Shown: positions 51,274-62,200 of the stretch, piece after piece
Layout of the letters: the number at the start of each line of letters is the position of its first letter
How positions within the stretch are numbered: position 1 is the stretch's first letter
DNA from: Apricaphanius iberus
Lineage: Eukaryota > Chordata > Actinopteri > Cyprinodontiformes > Aphaniidae
DNA: 64,000 nucleotides
Assembly (NCBI GenBank): GCA_028564705.1
Contig: JAPXFQ010000203.1
Span: 434,001 to 498,000 of the forward strand
Reading direction: 5' to 3'
Position numbers and translations under genes: made by a program
The notes under the pieces: generated by a model
Database searches by the model: none
Told to the model about the DNA's origin: nothing
Seen by the model: the letters and a program-made list of their open reading frames with translations, nothing else

Positions 51274-52881
51274 CACTACCGTTCAAAAGTTTGGGGTCAC
51301 CCAAACAATTTTGTGTTTTCCATGAAAAGTCACACTTATTCACCACCATACGTTGTGAAATGAATAAAAAATAGAGTCAAGACATTGACAAGGTTAGAAA
51401 TAATGATTTTTATTTTGTTTTTACATCAAACTTTGCTTTCATCAAAGAATCCTCCATTTGCAGCAATTACAGCATTGCAGACCTTTGGCATTCTAGCTGT
51501 TAATTTGTTGAGGTAATCTGGAGAAATTGCACCCCACGCTTCTAGAAGCAGCTCCCACAATTTGGATTGGTTGGATGGGCACTTCTTGCGTACCATACGG
51601 TCAAGCTGCTCCCACAACAGCTCAACGGGGTTCAAATCTGGTGACTGCGCTGGCCACTCCATTACCGATAGAATACCAGCTGCCTGCTTCTTCTCTAAAT
51701 AGTTCTTGCACAATTTCGAGGTGTGTTTTGGGTCATTGTCCTGTTGTAGGATGAAATTGGCTCCAATCAAGCGCTGTCCACTGGGTATGGCATGGCGTTG
51801 CAAAATGGAGTGATAGCCTTCCTTATTCAGAATCCCTTTTACCCTGTACAAATCTCCCACCTTACCAGCACCAAAGCAACCCCAGACCATCACATTACCT
51901 CCACCATGCTTAACAGATGGCGTCAGGCATTCTTCCAGCATCTTTTCAGTTGTTCTGCGTCTCACAAACGTTCTTCTTTGTGATCCAAACACCTCAAACT
52001 TGGATTCATCCGTCCACAGCACTTTTTTCCAGTCTTCCTCTGTCCAATGTCTGTGTTCTTTTGCCCATCTTAATCTTTTTCTTTTATTGGCCAGTCTCAG
52101 ATATGGCTTTTTCTTTGCCACTCTGCCCTGAAGCCCAGAATCCCGCAGCCGCCTCTTCACTGTAGATGTTGACACTGGTGTTTTGCGGGTACTATTTAAT
52201 GAAGATGCCAGTTGGGGACCTGTGAGGCGTCTGTTTCTCAAACTAGAGACTCTAATGTACTTATCTTCTTGCTCAGTTGTGCAACGCGGCCTCCCACTTC
52301 TTTTTCTACTCTGGTTAGAGCCTGTTTGTGCTGTCCTCTGAAGGGAGTAGTACACACCGTTGTAGGAAATCTTCAATTTCTTAGCAATTTCTCGCATGGA
52401 ATAGCCTTCATTTCTAAGAACAAGAATAGACTGTCGAGTTTCAGATGAAAGTTCTCTTTTTCTGGCCATTTTGAGCGTTTAATTGACCCCACAAATGTGA
52501 TGCTCCAGAAACTCAATCTGCTCAAAGGAAGGTCAGTTTTGTAGCTTCTGTACCGAGCTAAACTGTTTTCAGATGTGTGAACATGATTGCACAAGGGTTT
52601 TCTAATCATCAATTAGCCTTCTGAGCCAATGAGCAAACACATTGTACCATTAGAACACTGGAGTGATAGTTGCTGGAAATGGGCCTCTATACACCTATGT
52701 AGATATTGCACCAAAAACCAGACATTTGCAGCTAGAATAGTCATTTACCACATTAGCAATGTATAGCGTGTGTTTCTTTAAAATTAAGACTAGTTTAAAG
52801 TTATCTTCATTGAAAAGTACGGTGCTTTTCCTTCAAAAATAAGGACATTTCAATATGACCCCAAACTTTTGAACGGTAGTG
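51274..52881 (-). mobile_element. Full-length Tc1-like DNA transposon, DD38E type
   Basis: The 1,608-bp element is bounded by a perfect 26-bp terminal inverted repeat starting CACTACCGTTCAAAAGTTTG at 51274, with the complement ending at 52881. It is flanked on both sides by a TA target duplication (51272-51273 and 52882-52883) inside a (TA)-rich tract. It encloses one uninterrupted transposase gene on the minus strand. Length, ends and target site are all standard for Tc1-like elements. Confidence 0.95.
51426..52469 (-). CDS. Tc1-like transposase, 347 residues, apparently intact
   Basis: This cut-and-paste DNA transposase carries an N-terminal paired-like helix-turn-helix (MREIAKKLKISYNGVYYSL, about 25-43), a basic linker with an AT-hook-like GRPR (about 59-62) and a DDE catalytic core. 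The catalytic residues seen are D154 (LWTDESKFEVFG), D244 (QQDNDPKHTS) and E283 (SPDLNPVELLWE). Thirty-eight residues separate D244 and E283; the classical Tc1/Sleeping Beauty spacing is 34. There is no stop or frameshift along the full expected length, so recent insertion or residual activity is possible. It lies 2.2 kb past the mettl8 signals, antisense to mettl8 and tlk1. Confidence 0.93.
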   Translation of the reverse strand: MARKRELSSETRQSILVLRNEGYSMREIAKKLKISYNGVYYSLQRTAQTGSNQSRKRSGRPRCTTEQEDKYIRVSSLRNRRLTGPQLASSLNSTRKTPVSTSTVKRRLRDSGLQGRVAKKKPYLRLANKRKRLRWAKEHRHWTEEDWKKVLWTDESKFEVFGSQRRTFVRRRTTEKMLEECLTPSVKHGGGNVMVWGCFGAGKVGDLYRVKGILNKEGYHSILQRHAIPSGQRLIGANFILQQDNDPKHTSKLCKNYLEKKQAAGILSVMEWPAQSPDLNPVELLWEQLDRMVRKKCPSNQSKLWELLLEAWGAISPDYLNKLTARMPKVCNAVIAANGGFFDESKV

Positions 52882-52910
52882 TATATATATATATATATAT
52901 ATATATATTC
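52882..52910. repeat. (TA)n microsatellite, right flank of the intact Tc1-like element
   Basis: The TA tract abuts the right inverted repeat. The left flank (51231-51273) is also TA-rich, consistent with TA-targeted insertion. Confidence 0.85.
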
Positions 52911-53379
52911 ATATGTGTGTGTTAATTGTTGGATGCTTATTTTATCTTCTATTATAGTGATTATTATTATTTTCATTATTACTATTACTTTTTTGGCATC
53001 TAGGGTGGGTGACAAAGTAATAATCTCATTGTACTGGAAACATTTTTCTTTACTGTGCTTATGATAATAAATAGTAATGCCTACGTATATATGTTTGTAA
53101 AAACACTTATAAAAAATACAAACAAAAAATAAGCTTTTTTATTAAGTATATATTTTTTTCATACAACCTTCAAAGTCGCCTATTACAAAACCATCTAAAA
53201 GGGTGAACATTTATGTTTATTATTCGTATATCCGGTGTTGATATGCTGAACAACTATGTATGTATTTTAAAGTGCAAATGTGCTGAACTGTATTCTCCAA
53301 ACTTGATTCTGTTTATTTTCTACATGTAATTATCACCGCTCATCACCTCAACAAGAAGAAGATTTTTTTTCTTTCTTTT

Positions 53380-53622
53380 GCACACGCTGCGTGACGTTTC
53401 ACAGACCAACCACTCGAAGATGGAAAGGTGGCCCTGATGCCCGGACGCTCTGCTTAGGTGTAAAGAGGTTTGTGCCCTAAAAGACCATCAATTCTCCCAT
53501 TTTCTCCTCCCGGCGGTCGCTGTAGCCGTGTAAAAAACGAGATGCGGCTCGTCGCTCGGTTACTTTCCCAGTCTGTGTGAGCGACCTGCGCTGCGGCACC
53601 TACAGATAAAAAAAGTAGCTTG
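53380..53622 (+). promoter_or_regulatory. tlk1: Candidate tlk1 promoter / 5' UTR
   Basis: A GC- and CpG-richer block (for example around 53500-53600) follows an AT-rich intergenic region and directly precedes the tlk1 first-exon-like sequence. A CRE half-site TGACGT lies at 53392-53397. The assignment rests on position and composition. Confidence 0.4.
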
Positions 53623-53742
53623 ATGAGAATCCAAAGTAGTGGAAGTTTGGAGGGGACGCCATCTTTGGTCCCAGCTCTCCACGTCCCCAACACGGACTGT
53701 GTTTTCAGCAGCATACCACGGCAGGGGTGAAGGCCTCGGAAG
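53623..53742 (+). pseudogene. tlk1: tlk1 exon 1 N-terminal coding sequence with broken reading frame (now probably 5' UTR)
   Basis: The ATG at 53623 opens MRIQSSGSLEGTPS, clearly the TLK1 N-terminus (the human start, from memory, reads MSVQSSSGSLEGPPSWSQLS). The similarity then continues one base out of frame as WSQLSTSPT from 53666. A third frame near the end (HTTAGVKASEG) joins in phase to exon 2 across the donor at 53743 (AAG|GTATCG). In the ATG frame a TGA is reached at 53728. Both shifts can be explained by one extra T in T-runs (53664-53666 and 53702-53705). No other exon in this window has a frame break, so a bad assembly is not the obvious cause. Translation may instead begin at the exon-2 ATG. 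The alternatives are a sequencing error or unannotated splicing. Confidence 0.6.
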
Positions 53743-55142
53743 GTATCGTTGAACGTATTTAAAATCTCTAAATATGTACAATACGGTCATTTTAGGCGGA
53801 TGATTTAAACAATTAGTCTGAAACTACCGAACAAATCTAGTTTCTTTCTCGAAAGCTGCCTCTGTACTAGCTAACGTTTACAGTGAAGCGTTAGCTCCAA
53901 AGTCCATTGAGCCTGTTTGGGCTAGCTTGTAGCACCGAAGACAGGGTCGTAGCTTAGTGCTGAAACCTTTTTTTTTTTTTAAATTAAATTGCCTGCACTA
54001 GTGCAGAAAGGTCTCTGTGAGGGCGCACATATACACGTTGCAATCGGTGCATCTTGAGCAAAAACATCACGTCGCTATGATGGCCAACTCCAAAACGAGT
54101 CGGTTGATGCAAGCAGAAAACCCCCCAAAGCCAAAGCAGTTTCTGGAAGTGTTAATATTAAGTCGATGGAGTCGTAACAAGCAGGGTAATAAAGGTGTGC
54201 TCTTAACAGTGTGTTCACATACAGTAATGTTGGCTATAATGTTTTATCTTTATCTACCCCCCCCCCGTATTGCTATGGATGCTAACATACTGAACGCATG
54301 GTATTCTTGTTTGACTCAATGTCTTTGTTTGAGTTCATAAAACAGCCAAGGGATTTGCGAGCTGTTGTAACTCACTCTTTTGTGGTTCTTCTTCCTCCTT
54401 AATGGTCAGTAGTTTTCACCAAATGTTACGTTGATGGAGGACTGAGCTCATATTTAGGACCTGTCATGATTTTCCTCTGCTCCTTGTTATCACTGTAACA
54501 TGCACTGATTGACAACTGTGATGACTGCCTACATCAGAATTTCACCTGTCATTGTTGAAAATTTGTTTTCTCCCGGTTTGAAGTTGTCAGTGAATTAGCT
54601 CAGGTGTAAATGGTGCACTCATCTCATGCCTGAGATTTATGTCTGACTCTCTACGGTCCCCCCCCCCCCATAAACAGGTGGTCAGTCTGCTGAACAGCAT
54701 TGAGTTAAAATGACATCCACAACAAGGGCTGTAAGGGTTCAACCACAGGCTCCTGCAGGGGCATGAAAATAGATAACAGTCATGCACTGAGGCTCTGGTG
54801 TTGAAGACAGAAGGAAATTCTTGATAAATAGCAATGGTGTGTGTGTGAAATAGGTACACATATTTTGGTTAACAATGAGAGGTGTTGTAAACCGTTTAAG
54901 CCTGTTCGATGCCTCTCCAAGAATATATTCTCCAAGAAGCCACTTTCTTTCCTTTTTTTTCCATCTAAAATGTCAAGTCACATGACAGGAAGGCGTGGGG
55001 CGGTATGTCGTTCTGACAGAATAGCAAAAATATTAACGCAAAAATTAAATATCAAAATGTATAGTGTCATCCAATTGCTGCTCCTGCTGCTAAAATGTAA
55101 CACATTGTTTATTAGTTGTTACTTTTTGGGGAGTTTTGATTA

Positions 55143-55997
55143 TTAAAGTGTAACTAAACCCCAAAACAACTTTTTTCTTATTGCTTATAAACTATATAAA
55201 TTGCTATTTACCAATGGAATCTTTCAGTTTCAGGGCATTTTTTCAGATTTTTGTGTAACCTTGGTGAATTCTCCCTTTTTGGGTGTCTAAAAACGTCTTA
55301 GTGCTGCCGCTCATTGCCATTGTGTGGTACTGCATTTGAATCTTGTGATTGGCTGATAGCGGTACATCTTTTCCATTGTCTACTTCAGTCACAGTCTCAC
55401 AGAGACGCCCTCCCTCTCTCCGACACACTCGCCCCATGACGAATTGAAATTGCTTATCTTGTGTGCGCACACAAAATCATACTGAGAGAAACACAGGAAG
55501 CTGAAATCCATATATCGCACTTTGGAGGACCACAACGTCGAAGAGGTTTAAAGCCATAAGTTATAACCTATATGTTTTAAACACACCATGAATAAGGAAA
55601 CAAAAGATGAGGTAGTTCCCTCTGAAGCTACTTAGCATCGATGCTAGCGTAACGTGCTGCTTGCTTCAGGCAGCGCTGACTCAGCGCCCCGAGTCAAAAG
55701 CTCGAACTGATACGTCGTTTGGCCGCTGCACTCCATAGAACCTCTCTCTACCTATGGCGGATGGAAGAGAAGAAACCTCATTTCTACCTTTACCATAGGT
55801 AAATAGAGGCTATACAGAGCTCGGCGGCCGCATGCCATAGTTTAGCCGTGACGGTCTTCCAGTCCCCCCTCACGCTCATCCTCCACACCTGGCCATGCCC
55901 CTTCGTGTCTCCTGTCCATGCCAACTTTGGTAGAGTTTTTCCAAATGTTGCCAGGGAGTGGGATGATGCCTTTTCATGAGGTTCAGTTACTCTTTAA
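55143..55997. mobile_element. Non-autonomous element with inverted TTAAAG ends
   Basis: The left end TTAAAGTGTAACTAAACC and the complement of the right end, TTAAAGAGTAACTGAACC, match at 16 of 18 positions. The 855-bp interior has no transposase. A TTAA at both outer borders could be a target duplication or part of the repeat. It lies in tlk1 intron 1. Confidence 0.6.
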
Positions 55998-58773
55998 GTA
56001 AGAAAAATATCAAATTAACTCTCGCTCAAGTTGGTTGCGATGTGCTAATTATGCTGGTTATCCTCCTTTTTGAATTTTTCGGTCTTTATAGACTAATACA
56101 AGCTGATATTACCTAAGTTAATTAGCCAGGCTATATGCTCAGGTAGCCAGCCTGTAGTTGGCTTTGGAAAACGGATAACTGTAGCTGTTTTTTGTAAATC
56201 AGTTTTACTGTACAAGACAGTCTGTTGCAGCATGTGGGGGAAGGGTGGTGCTACTTTACCCAATGGGCAACACAGCCAGGACTGTGGTCATTTCCTATCT
56301 AATCAAAAAAGGCGTTTTAAAATTAAGAATGGGAAAGAGGGGAAAAAGTAAGAAATACAATGGAAAAGCTTGAATATACCATGATGGAGATTACAGGCTA
56401 ATGCCTCATTAGGGTAATGGAAATAGCAGCAGTTTAATTAAAAATGTTTAATCCGTATAAAATTAGTATTTAAAATTAGTTAGTTTTTTTTTTTTTTGCC
56501 AAAAAGTTATCAAATGACTCTTCAATAATAATTAACCATTCTATTTTCTATTCAATGTGTATCCAGTTCCTACAAAAAAGTATTTTTCCTGATTTATAGG
56601 AAGCAGCTGGAGGTTATTCTGCTTTAAATCAGCCCTTTGCATCAAATGCCGACCTCCTGTCCTTTGGTTGATCTCGCCTGACATGATCCTCAAATACTGC
56701 AGAAACAATCTGCGAGCTTTCATTTATCATTTTGGCTATTAAATTACACAGACAGTTGTTCTTTGAATCCAAATTCAAAAACCTCAAATTCCAAAACGTT
56801 GGTTGAACCATTAAAAAATTAGACGTTTGTCATGTAGTCCGCACGATCTGCACTTGTGAAATCATCGTGGCCTGGCATTGTGCATTCTGCATCTAAACCA
56901 GACGGATGGCTGTGACGACCAGCAAAAAGTGGAGTTTTAGTAGTCGCACTTCCCCTGAGGATGGGTTGAATGCTTACAACAGCTGCTTCCTGTGGATTTT
57001 GCAGTTTTTATTTCGGAGATCATTAGCGACACACAGAACATACCAGTCGTTTACTACCAGCGTGATTTATATTAGCCCAGGCGAGCTGGTGGAGGTTAAA
57101 GGTGAAAGCCGTGTTGTTCTTCTGAGCAAGCTGGAAATGAAATAAATGTTTTCCTGACTGACATATTTTATAGATGTTTGCTTGTCTTAGAAAGCAGTCT
57201 TAATAGATGATGGCAGCTTTTTTGTTTTGCTTTCGACTTGTGGCTGCTTAAATACGGAGCCGATGTAGGCGGTACTGCTGTGGCTATAGAGGCAGATGAT
57301 TTGGACAGTAAAATGTGCTGCAGATTTGATGGGAAGTCAAAGACCTGTTGTGACGAAACTCGACAAAACTAGTTTGTTGATTTCTTTGGAGGGGAGAGGA
57401 GGAAATTGAATGGCTGCCAAATTGTTTCCAACATTTTTCTTATTGCACAGTAGGTGTAAAAAAATCTTTTATTGCGTTTATCGGGAGTTTTGAGTTTTCT
57501 GGGGGAGAAAAAAAATTCTGGAATATTGAATTATAGATCCATTTGAAGGGATGTTTTGATTCAGTGGGGCAAAAGCTTTTTAAAAGATAACAAATGTGTC
57601 CGGATATAAGACTTCAGCAATTTTCTTTTTCAGGAATAGGACATTTATATTGTAGTTGTAAGATCGCATCTCATCTTTCTGATCTTATTTTCAAGAATAT
57701 TATAATATTCATTTGAATGGGTTCTGAATATTATCAGTCTTTGTTTGGTTTGTTGTGGGTTCAGTCAGTTCATATGTGTAGCACTTCAGGATTTACAGAG
57801 TCAACCTTTCAAACATGCGTTATGATTTAATAAAAATGTAATTTATAAATTAATTATCACCCTCATTAAGCTGTTTTCTGTATTATAATAGACTTAAAGG
57901 GACTATATCATGCTATTTGACAGCTTTCAACTTCTGGGATAGAAATGCATATGATAAAATGTTACCGTCTGTGTTATACAGTATTAATTTTTCCTGAAAT
58001 TTAACTTGTATACTATAGTTAATGTTGGACCACGAAGTGAAACGGCTCGTTTCTCTATAAACCAGCCTCCTGCACCCCAACGCACCGCTGTGCTGCAGAG
58101 CCAGGAGCAGATCAAACTGAAACAAATAGTGCTAAGCTTCATCTCAAACAGTATTCTCACAAATAATTTGAAAAGCACAGAGTACCACAATGAAACTCTG
58201 TTAAATTAAGGCCTCAGACGTTTGGTTTATTCATTTTTTTGTTGTAAAAAAACACAGTCAATAAAGTCTATTTCATTTGCTAAATCTACAGGCTTTAGAC
58301 AGAGCCCAAACCAGCATAGCCACTAGGTCTGCTAAGCAGATCTTTCCAGCCCAGTATATATAAAAAGCGGTGGGTGTTGTTTGCACGGGTTTACTAAACA
58401 TTCTGAGATGCTACAGATCATTTAATTAACCACATATATATATTATAGCTACTCAAGCAGTAGCTCGCACCTGAACCGAATCAAATCTTTGTAGGATCTG
58501 TCCCAGATTGTATAAAACTGTTGTAAAAGTGTTTTTTTCTGTGGACATATTACAATATCAGCTTTGAAAATGTATCAGATGTGAATGAGAGGAAATGTGG
58601 TTTTACTTCAGACATATTTCGGTTACTATTTTTTTATCAGTGGAGTCCTTGTTGTCATGCCTGTGTAGTTACATATCTGAATTCTGTAGAAAGTGTTCAG
58701 AGAACTGATTTTGTTGCCGATTTGTTTCACCTTTTATCACAAGTAAAAAGATCACATTGTCAAATCATTTACT

Positions 58774-59060
58774 CATCTTATGGATGTTCGATATATCAGC
58801 ATTTATTTCAGCATCGGCCGAATAAGTAAAACTGGGCCATGTGAACAGCTAATAGTTATTTCCTTTTTGTTGCGTTGTGTGTCAGGAGGCGGGTGGGGTT
58901 GGTCATGTGATGGGGGATATTCAGGATTGGGGGATATTCAACTGAACCCGAGAAGCATTGGTATTGTTGGTGTTAAAGAGTATATAAAATCAGTTATTGG
59001 CCATTAAAGAAATATTATCTACCAATATCAGCCAAAATGTTGATATCAGTGAATCCCTAA
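58774..59060. mobile_element. Probable hAT-like miniature element
   Basis: The left end GGATGTTCGATATATCAGC and the right end TTGATATCAGTGAATCCCTA are imperfect inverted copies. The internal part contains matching TATCAGCAT/ATATCAGCC blocks. It lies in tlk1 intron 1; no coding sequence. Confidence 0.45.
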
Positions 59061-59539
59061 TTTGGTTATTAGTACAGAGGAGGTTTATATAGCCTTTCTG
59101 TCATGACTGATTGATTAATTATTAATATTCAGGGGAGGGAGACCTTCAGTCTAAGAGAGGAGCTGTGTTACATTGTGCTGCTTTGAAACAGGTGTGTGTC
59201 AGGAAAGGCGAAAACTATCAGCCATTTGATCATTTAAACTTGTTGTTGGCATCCACAGTTGATTAGTGTTTGGTCTGTTACATAAACGAGAAATAGATTT
59301 ATTGCATGATAAATGCATATGAGCTCAATAATCTTTGCAGCCAAAATCCTTCCTGTTTGTAGGCTCGTTTGTTTTCCGCCTTCGATTCATTTTTCTACCA
59401 ACGAGACTGGATGAATAAAGGTGTAAACAGTCCAAATGTTCATGGTTTCATAGGGTATAATGGGATTTTTTTAATTATTATTCAAAATGAATGTTTTTGT
59501 TAGTTTGTACTTTTTGTTTACCAAACTCCTTACTGGTAG

Positions 59540-60328
59540 TAGGGTTGTCAGTGTGAAAATGTAACCTCACGGTTATTGTTACCAAAGTTGTCACGGTTTT
59601 CGGTATTATTGTAGTATTTTTTTTTTTTAGAGGGAAAGCATTGATAGTCTTACACAAACTAAAATAGTTTTGATAAAGTGTAACAGTGATTATTTAAAAT
59701 AGTACAGACAAAGCCTTATCAAATGTGCAGCTTTTCACATCAAAGTAAAGGAACAAGGGTTGAGGATGCGAATCATTATTATTCTAATGTTCATATCATT
59801 ATACATAGGAGTTTGCCTGTACCTTTTCTTTGTTGCTAATTCAAAAGAAAACGATTTGCTAGAAATTCACTATCTTACAGGGCATATAATAAAAAGTTCA
59901 GGGTATATTTGCTATTGATTCCAATATTTCATTGAAACTGTGTTGTTGATAGTTTCGAGAGTATTACATGTACTTATAGTGCCAGAAACGTGTTATATTT
60001 TCGTACAACTACATAAACCCCTCTATATCAGGAAAATATCATCCTCAGTTTATATTCTTCAAATGCCCAAAATATGTCCATACTTCCGACTTTGTCTTCT
60101 TTGAAGGCTGGGATGTCCTGAGCACTGCCGTCTCCTCCTTCAGCCATCATTTCAGCTTACAGAAAGTTTTGGTTATAAGCTACAAAGATGAGACGGTGGC
60201 TGGTAAGGCTCACTGTGCCTACACTGCGGACGTGGTAATCGACCAGGATATTTTTTATTTATTTAAAAAAAAAAGACTGTAATTATTATTGTCAACATTT
60301 TTTACCGGGGTTTACTGTGACATCCCTA
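59540..60328. mobile_element. hAT-like non-autonomous element with 8-bp target duplication
   Basis: The ends are TAGGGTTGTCA (59540) and its near-inverse TGACATCCCTA (ending 60328). They are flanked by ACTGGTAG (59532-59539) and ACTGGTAA (60329-60336), a 7-of-8 match. The element is 789 bp with no transposase frame and lies in tlk1 intron 1. Confidence 0.7.
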
Positions 60329-61385
60329 ACTGGTAATTTTGCCTACTTTTCCTTGTCTGATTTTGTAGGTTTCGTTTGTTGTGTTAATTTATTTTGGATA
60401 TTAAAAATCTCTTCTGGTTGCAGTGGTAAGTGTTCTTTAGAGATGAAAGTGTATTGGTTGTTCAGAGGGTGTAAATCTGTTATTAGTTTAAAATGGTCTC
60501 AAAAATTATTATATTGTTATTTACCTCAGTAATTTCTGGGGCATTTTATCTTCCAGCCAAATCTGTTATCATGACTGGCCTAACTAGTGTGCTTTACCCG
60601 ATTATACTAAGTTTATATTGGTGTGGAATAGGAAGGTTCTTATCTTAACTGAGATTTCCAGAAGAGTTGTGTCGTTTCCTGATTCATCATTTTCTAATGG
60701 AGAACTAGATGCTTAACATAATAAATTGGAGAATGCTTGCGGTGATCTACTGACTTTCATAATAGCAGCATGAATAAACACAGAGTATCCCTCAGTTGAA
60801 AGACCTCATTTATACACCTCTATACTAAAACCGACTGACCACCTGATTTCCTAAGGATTGTATTTCTAAATGTTTTTTTAAATTAATTTTTTTTCTTCCT
60901 TCAAGCTAGTCTTGAATATTTCAACTTCTTGAAATGCTGGATTCTTTACTAAGGCTTGGTAGCTTTTCAAAATGGTCGTCTCATTAAAGCAAGGGTTTAG
61001 TGCACCGGCACCTCTGAGTCTGCAGCAGCACAGAATCCCAAGGAGCTCCTGTATCATTCCCACCGGAGCGCAGTAGTCAGCATTGCCTAGCAATTCAAAC
61101 ATTCCTGCTGGACTCTCAGGATGGCAATGCTTGTAGGAAAGAAAAGGCTTTAACCTCTGCACTGACATAAAACATATTTGATACCTGCAGCATTCTTAGC
61201 AGTGCTGGCAAGCACAGTTCTAGCAAGATTAAACATAAAAAAAATTGTATCACAGTTCATTAATTGGAGTGGGTTTTGCCTGCTGAATATTTCCTGATGT
61301 AAATGTTCTTACTGCTGATTCTGTGCCATCGTAGACCCCTTAATAACAAGGGTGCTGTGAATTGTTGCTTTTCTACCCAGGCACC

Positions 61386-61722
61386 ATGGAGGAGCTGCAC
61401 AGCTTGGACCCCCGCAGACAGGAACTGCTGGAGGCACGTTTTATGGGCGGGGTCAGTGGCAGTACAGGGGGGAGCACTTGTGGAAGCACAAGTGGAGGAA
61501 CTAAAGTGAGTCAGCCTGTTAATAAATTGGTTAATTAGGTTTTTCTTCATTTCCTTCTGGATTAAATTATCTTGCTGAAGTGTTTCATTTTTAATACTTT
61601 TTGTTGTTGGGGTTACAGACTTATATGTAATTGTTTTCCGTTTCCTGCAGGGACTGACCAACAACGAATGTTCAAATCATAGTTTTGGAAGTTTGGGATC
61701 CTTGAGCGACAAGGAGTCTGAG
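61386..61722 (+). CDS. tlk1: Tousled-like kinase 1, N-terminal exons (partial, continues right)
   Basis: Two exons are visible. Exon 2 starts at 61381 after the acceptor TACCCAG, has its ATG at 61386 and ends at 61505. Exon 3 is 61651-61722. Together they encode 64 residues: MEELHSLDPRRQELLEARF..., a Gly/Ser-rich stretch, then GLTNNECSNHSFGSLGSLSD and KESE. These match the TLK1 N-terminal region and its exon boundaries. The ATG sits in GGCACCATGG once exon 1 supplies its last G, an excellent Kozak context. It corresponds to the human internal Met of GAMDELHSLDPRR. TLK1 is a nuclear serine/threonine kinase that phosphorylates the histone chaperone ASF1 during S phase; its coiled coils and kinase domain lie beyond the right edge. 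The neighbour mettl8 is as in human. Confidence 0.9.
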
Positions 61723-61924
61723 GTAAAACATCAGCAGCTCTTGAACGGATTTCTGACCTTTAAAAACTGCAGTCAGAGGAACATAATTACAGTCAGACTT
61801 TTTTTATTTTTATTCTCAGTTGAACACTCGGTTGACTGCAGTAGTTGTCACAATATCAACAAATACCAGATCGCAATTATAAAGAAATACTTAAATGCGA
61901 TATTTGGTGGATTATGCTTTAAGG

Positions 61925-62200
61925 ACCAATTCAATTCAGTTTATTTATATAGCGCCATTTCACAACAGATGTCATCTCAAGGCACTTTACAAATAGAGTT
62001 ATTACAATACAATGTTTAGTGTAGAAATTACAGAACCACAGAAGATTGCGTCGTGGAATTCTCAGCAATCCCTCATACTGAGCAAGCATGCAGCGACAGT
62101 GGGAAGGAAAAACTCCCTTTTAACAGGAAGAAACCTCCGGCAGAACCAGGCTCAGCACAAGCGGTTATCTGCCGCGACCGTCTGTGGCTTGGAGAACCAG
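61925..62200. repeat. Dispersed fish repeat in tlk1 intron 3
   Basis: TTCAGTTTATTTATATAGCG, then CTCAAGGCACTTTACAAATA and a block with AAAAACTCCCTTTTAACAGG form a repeat unit common in percomorph genomes. Related copies of the first part occur here near 42320-42455 and 47255-47320. Confidence 0.6.

Larger units (their letters stand above)
53743..61380 (+). other. tlk1: tlk1 intron 1
   Basis: A 7.6 kb intron between the exon-1-like sequence and exon 2. It contains three or more miniature transposons (55143-55997, 58774-59060, 59540-60328). No other coding exon was found; open frames here lack splice sites and protein resemblance. Confidence 0.55.

Noticed and set aside
56906..57145. 79-codon plus-strand frame in tlk1 intron 1
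   Set aside because: No acceptor/donor pair in a fitting phase and no resemblance to TLK proteins; treated as intron.
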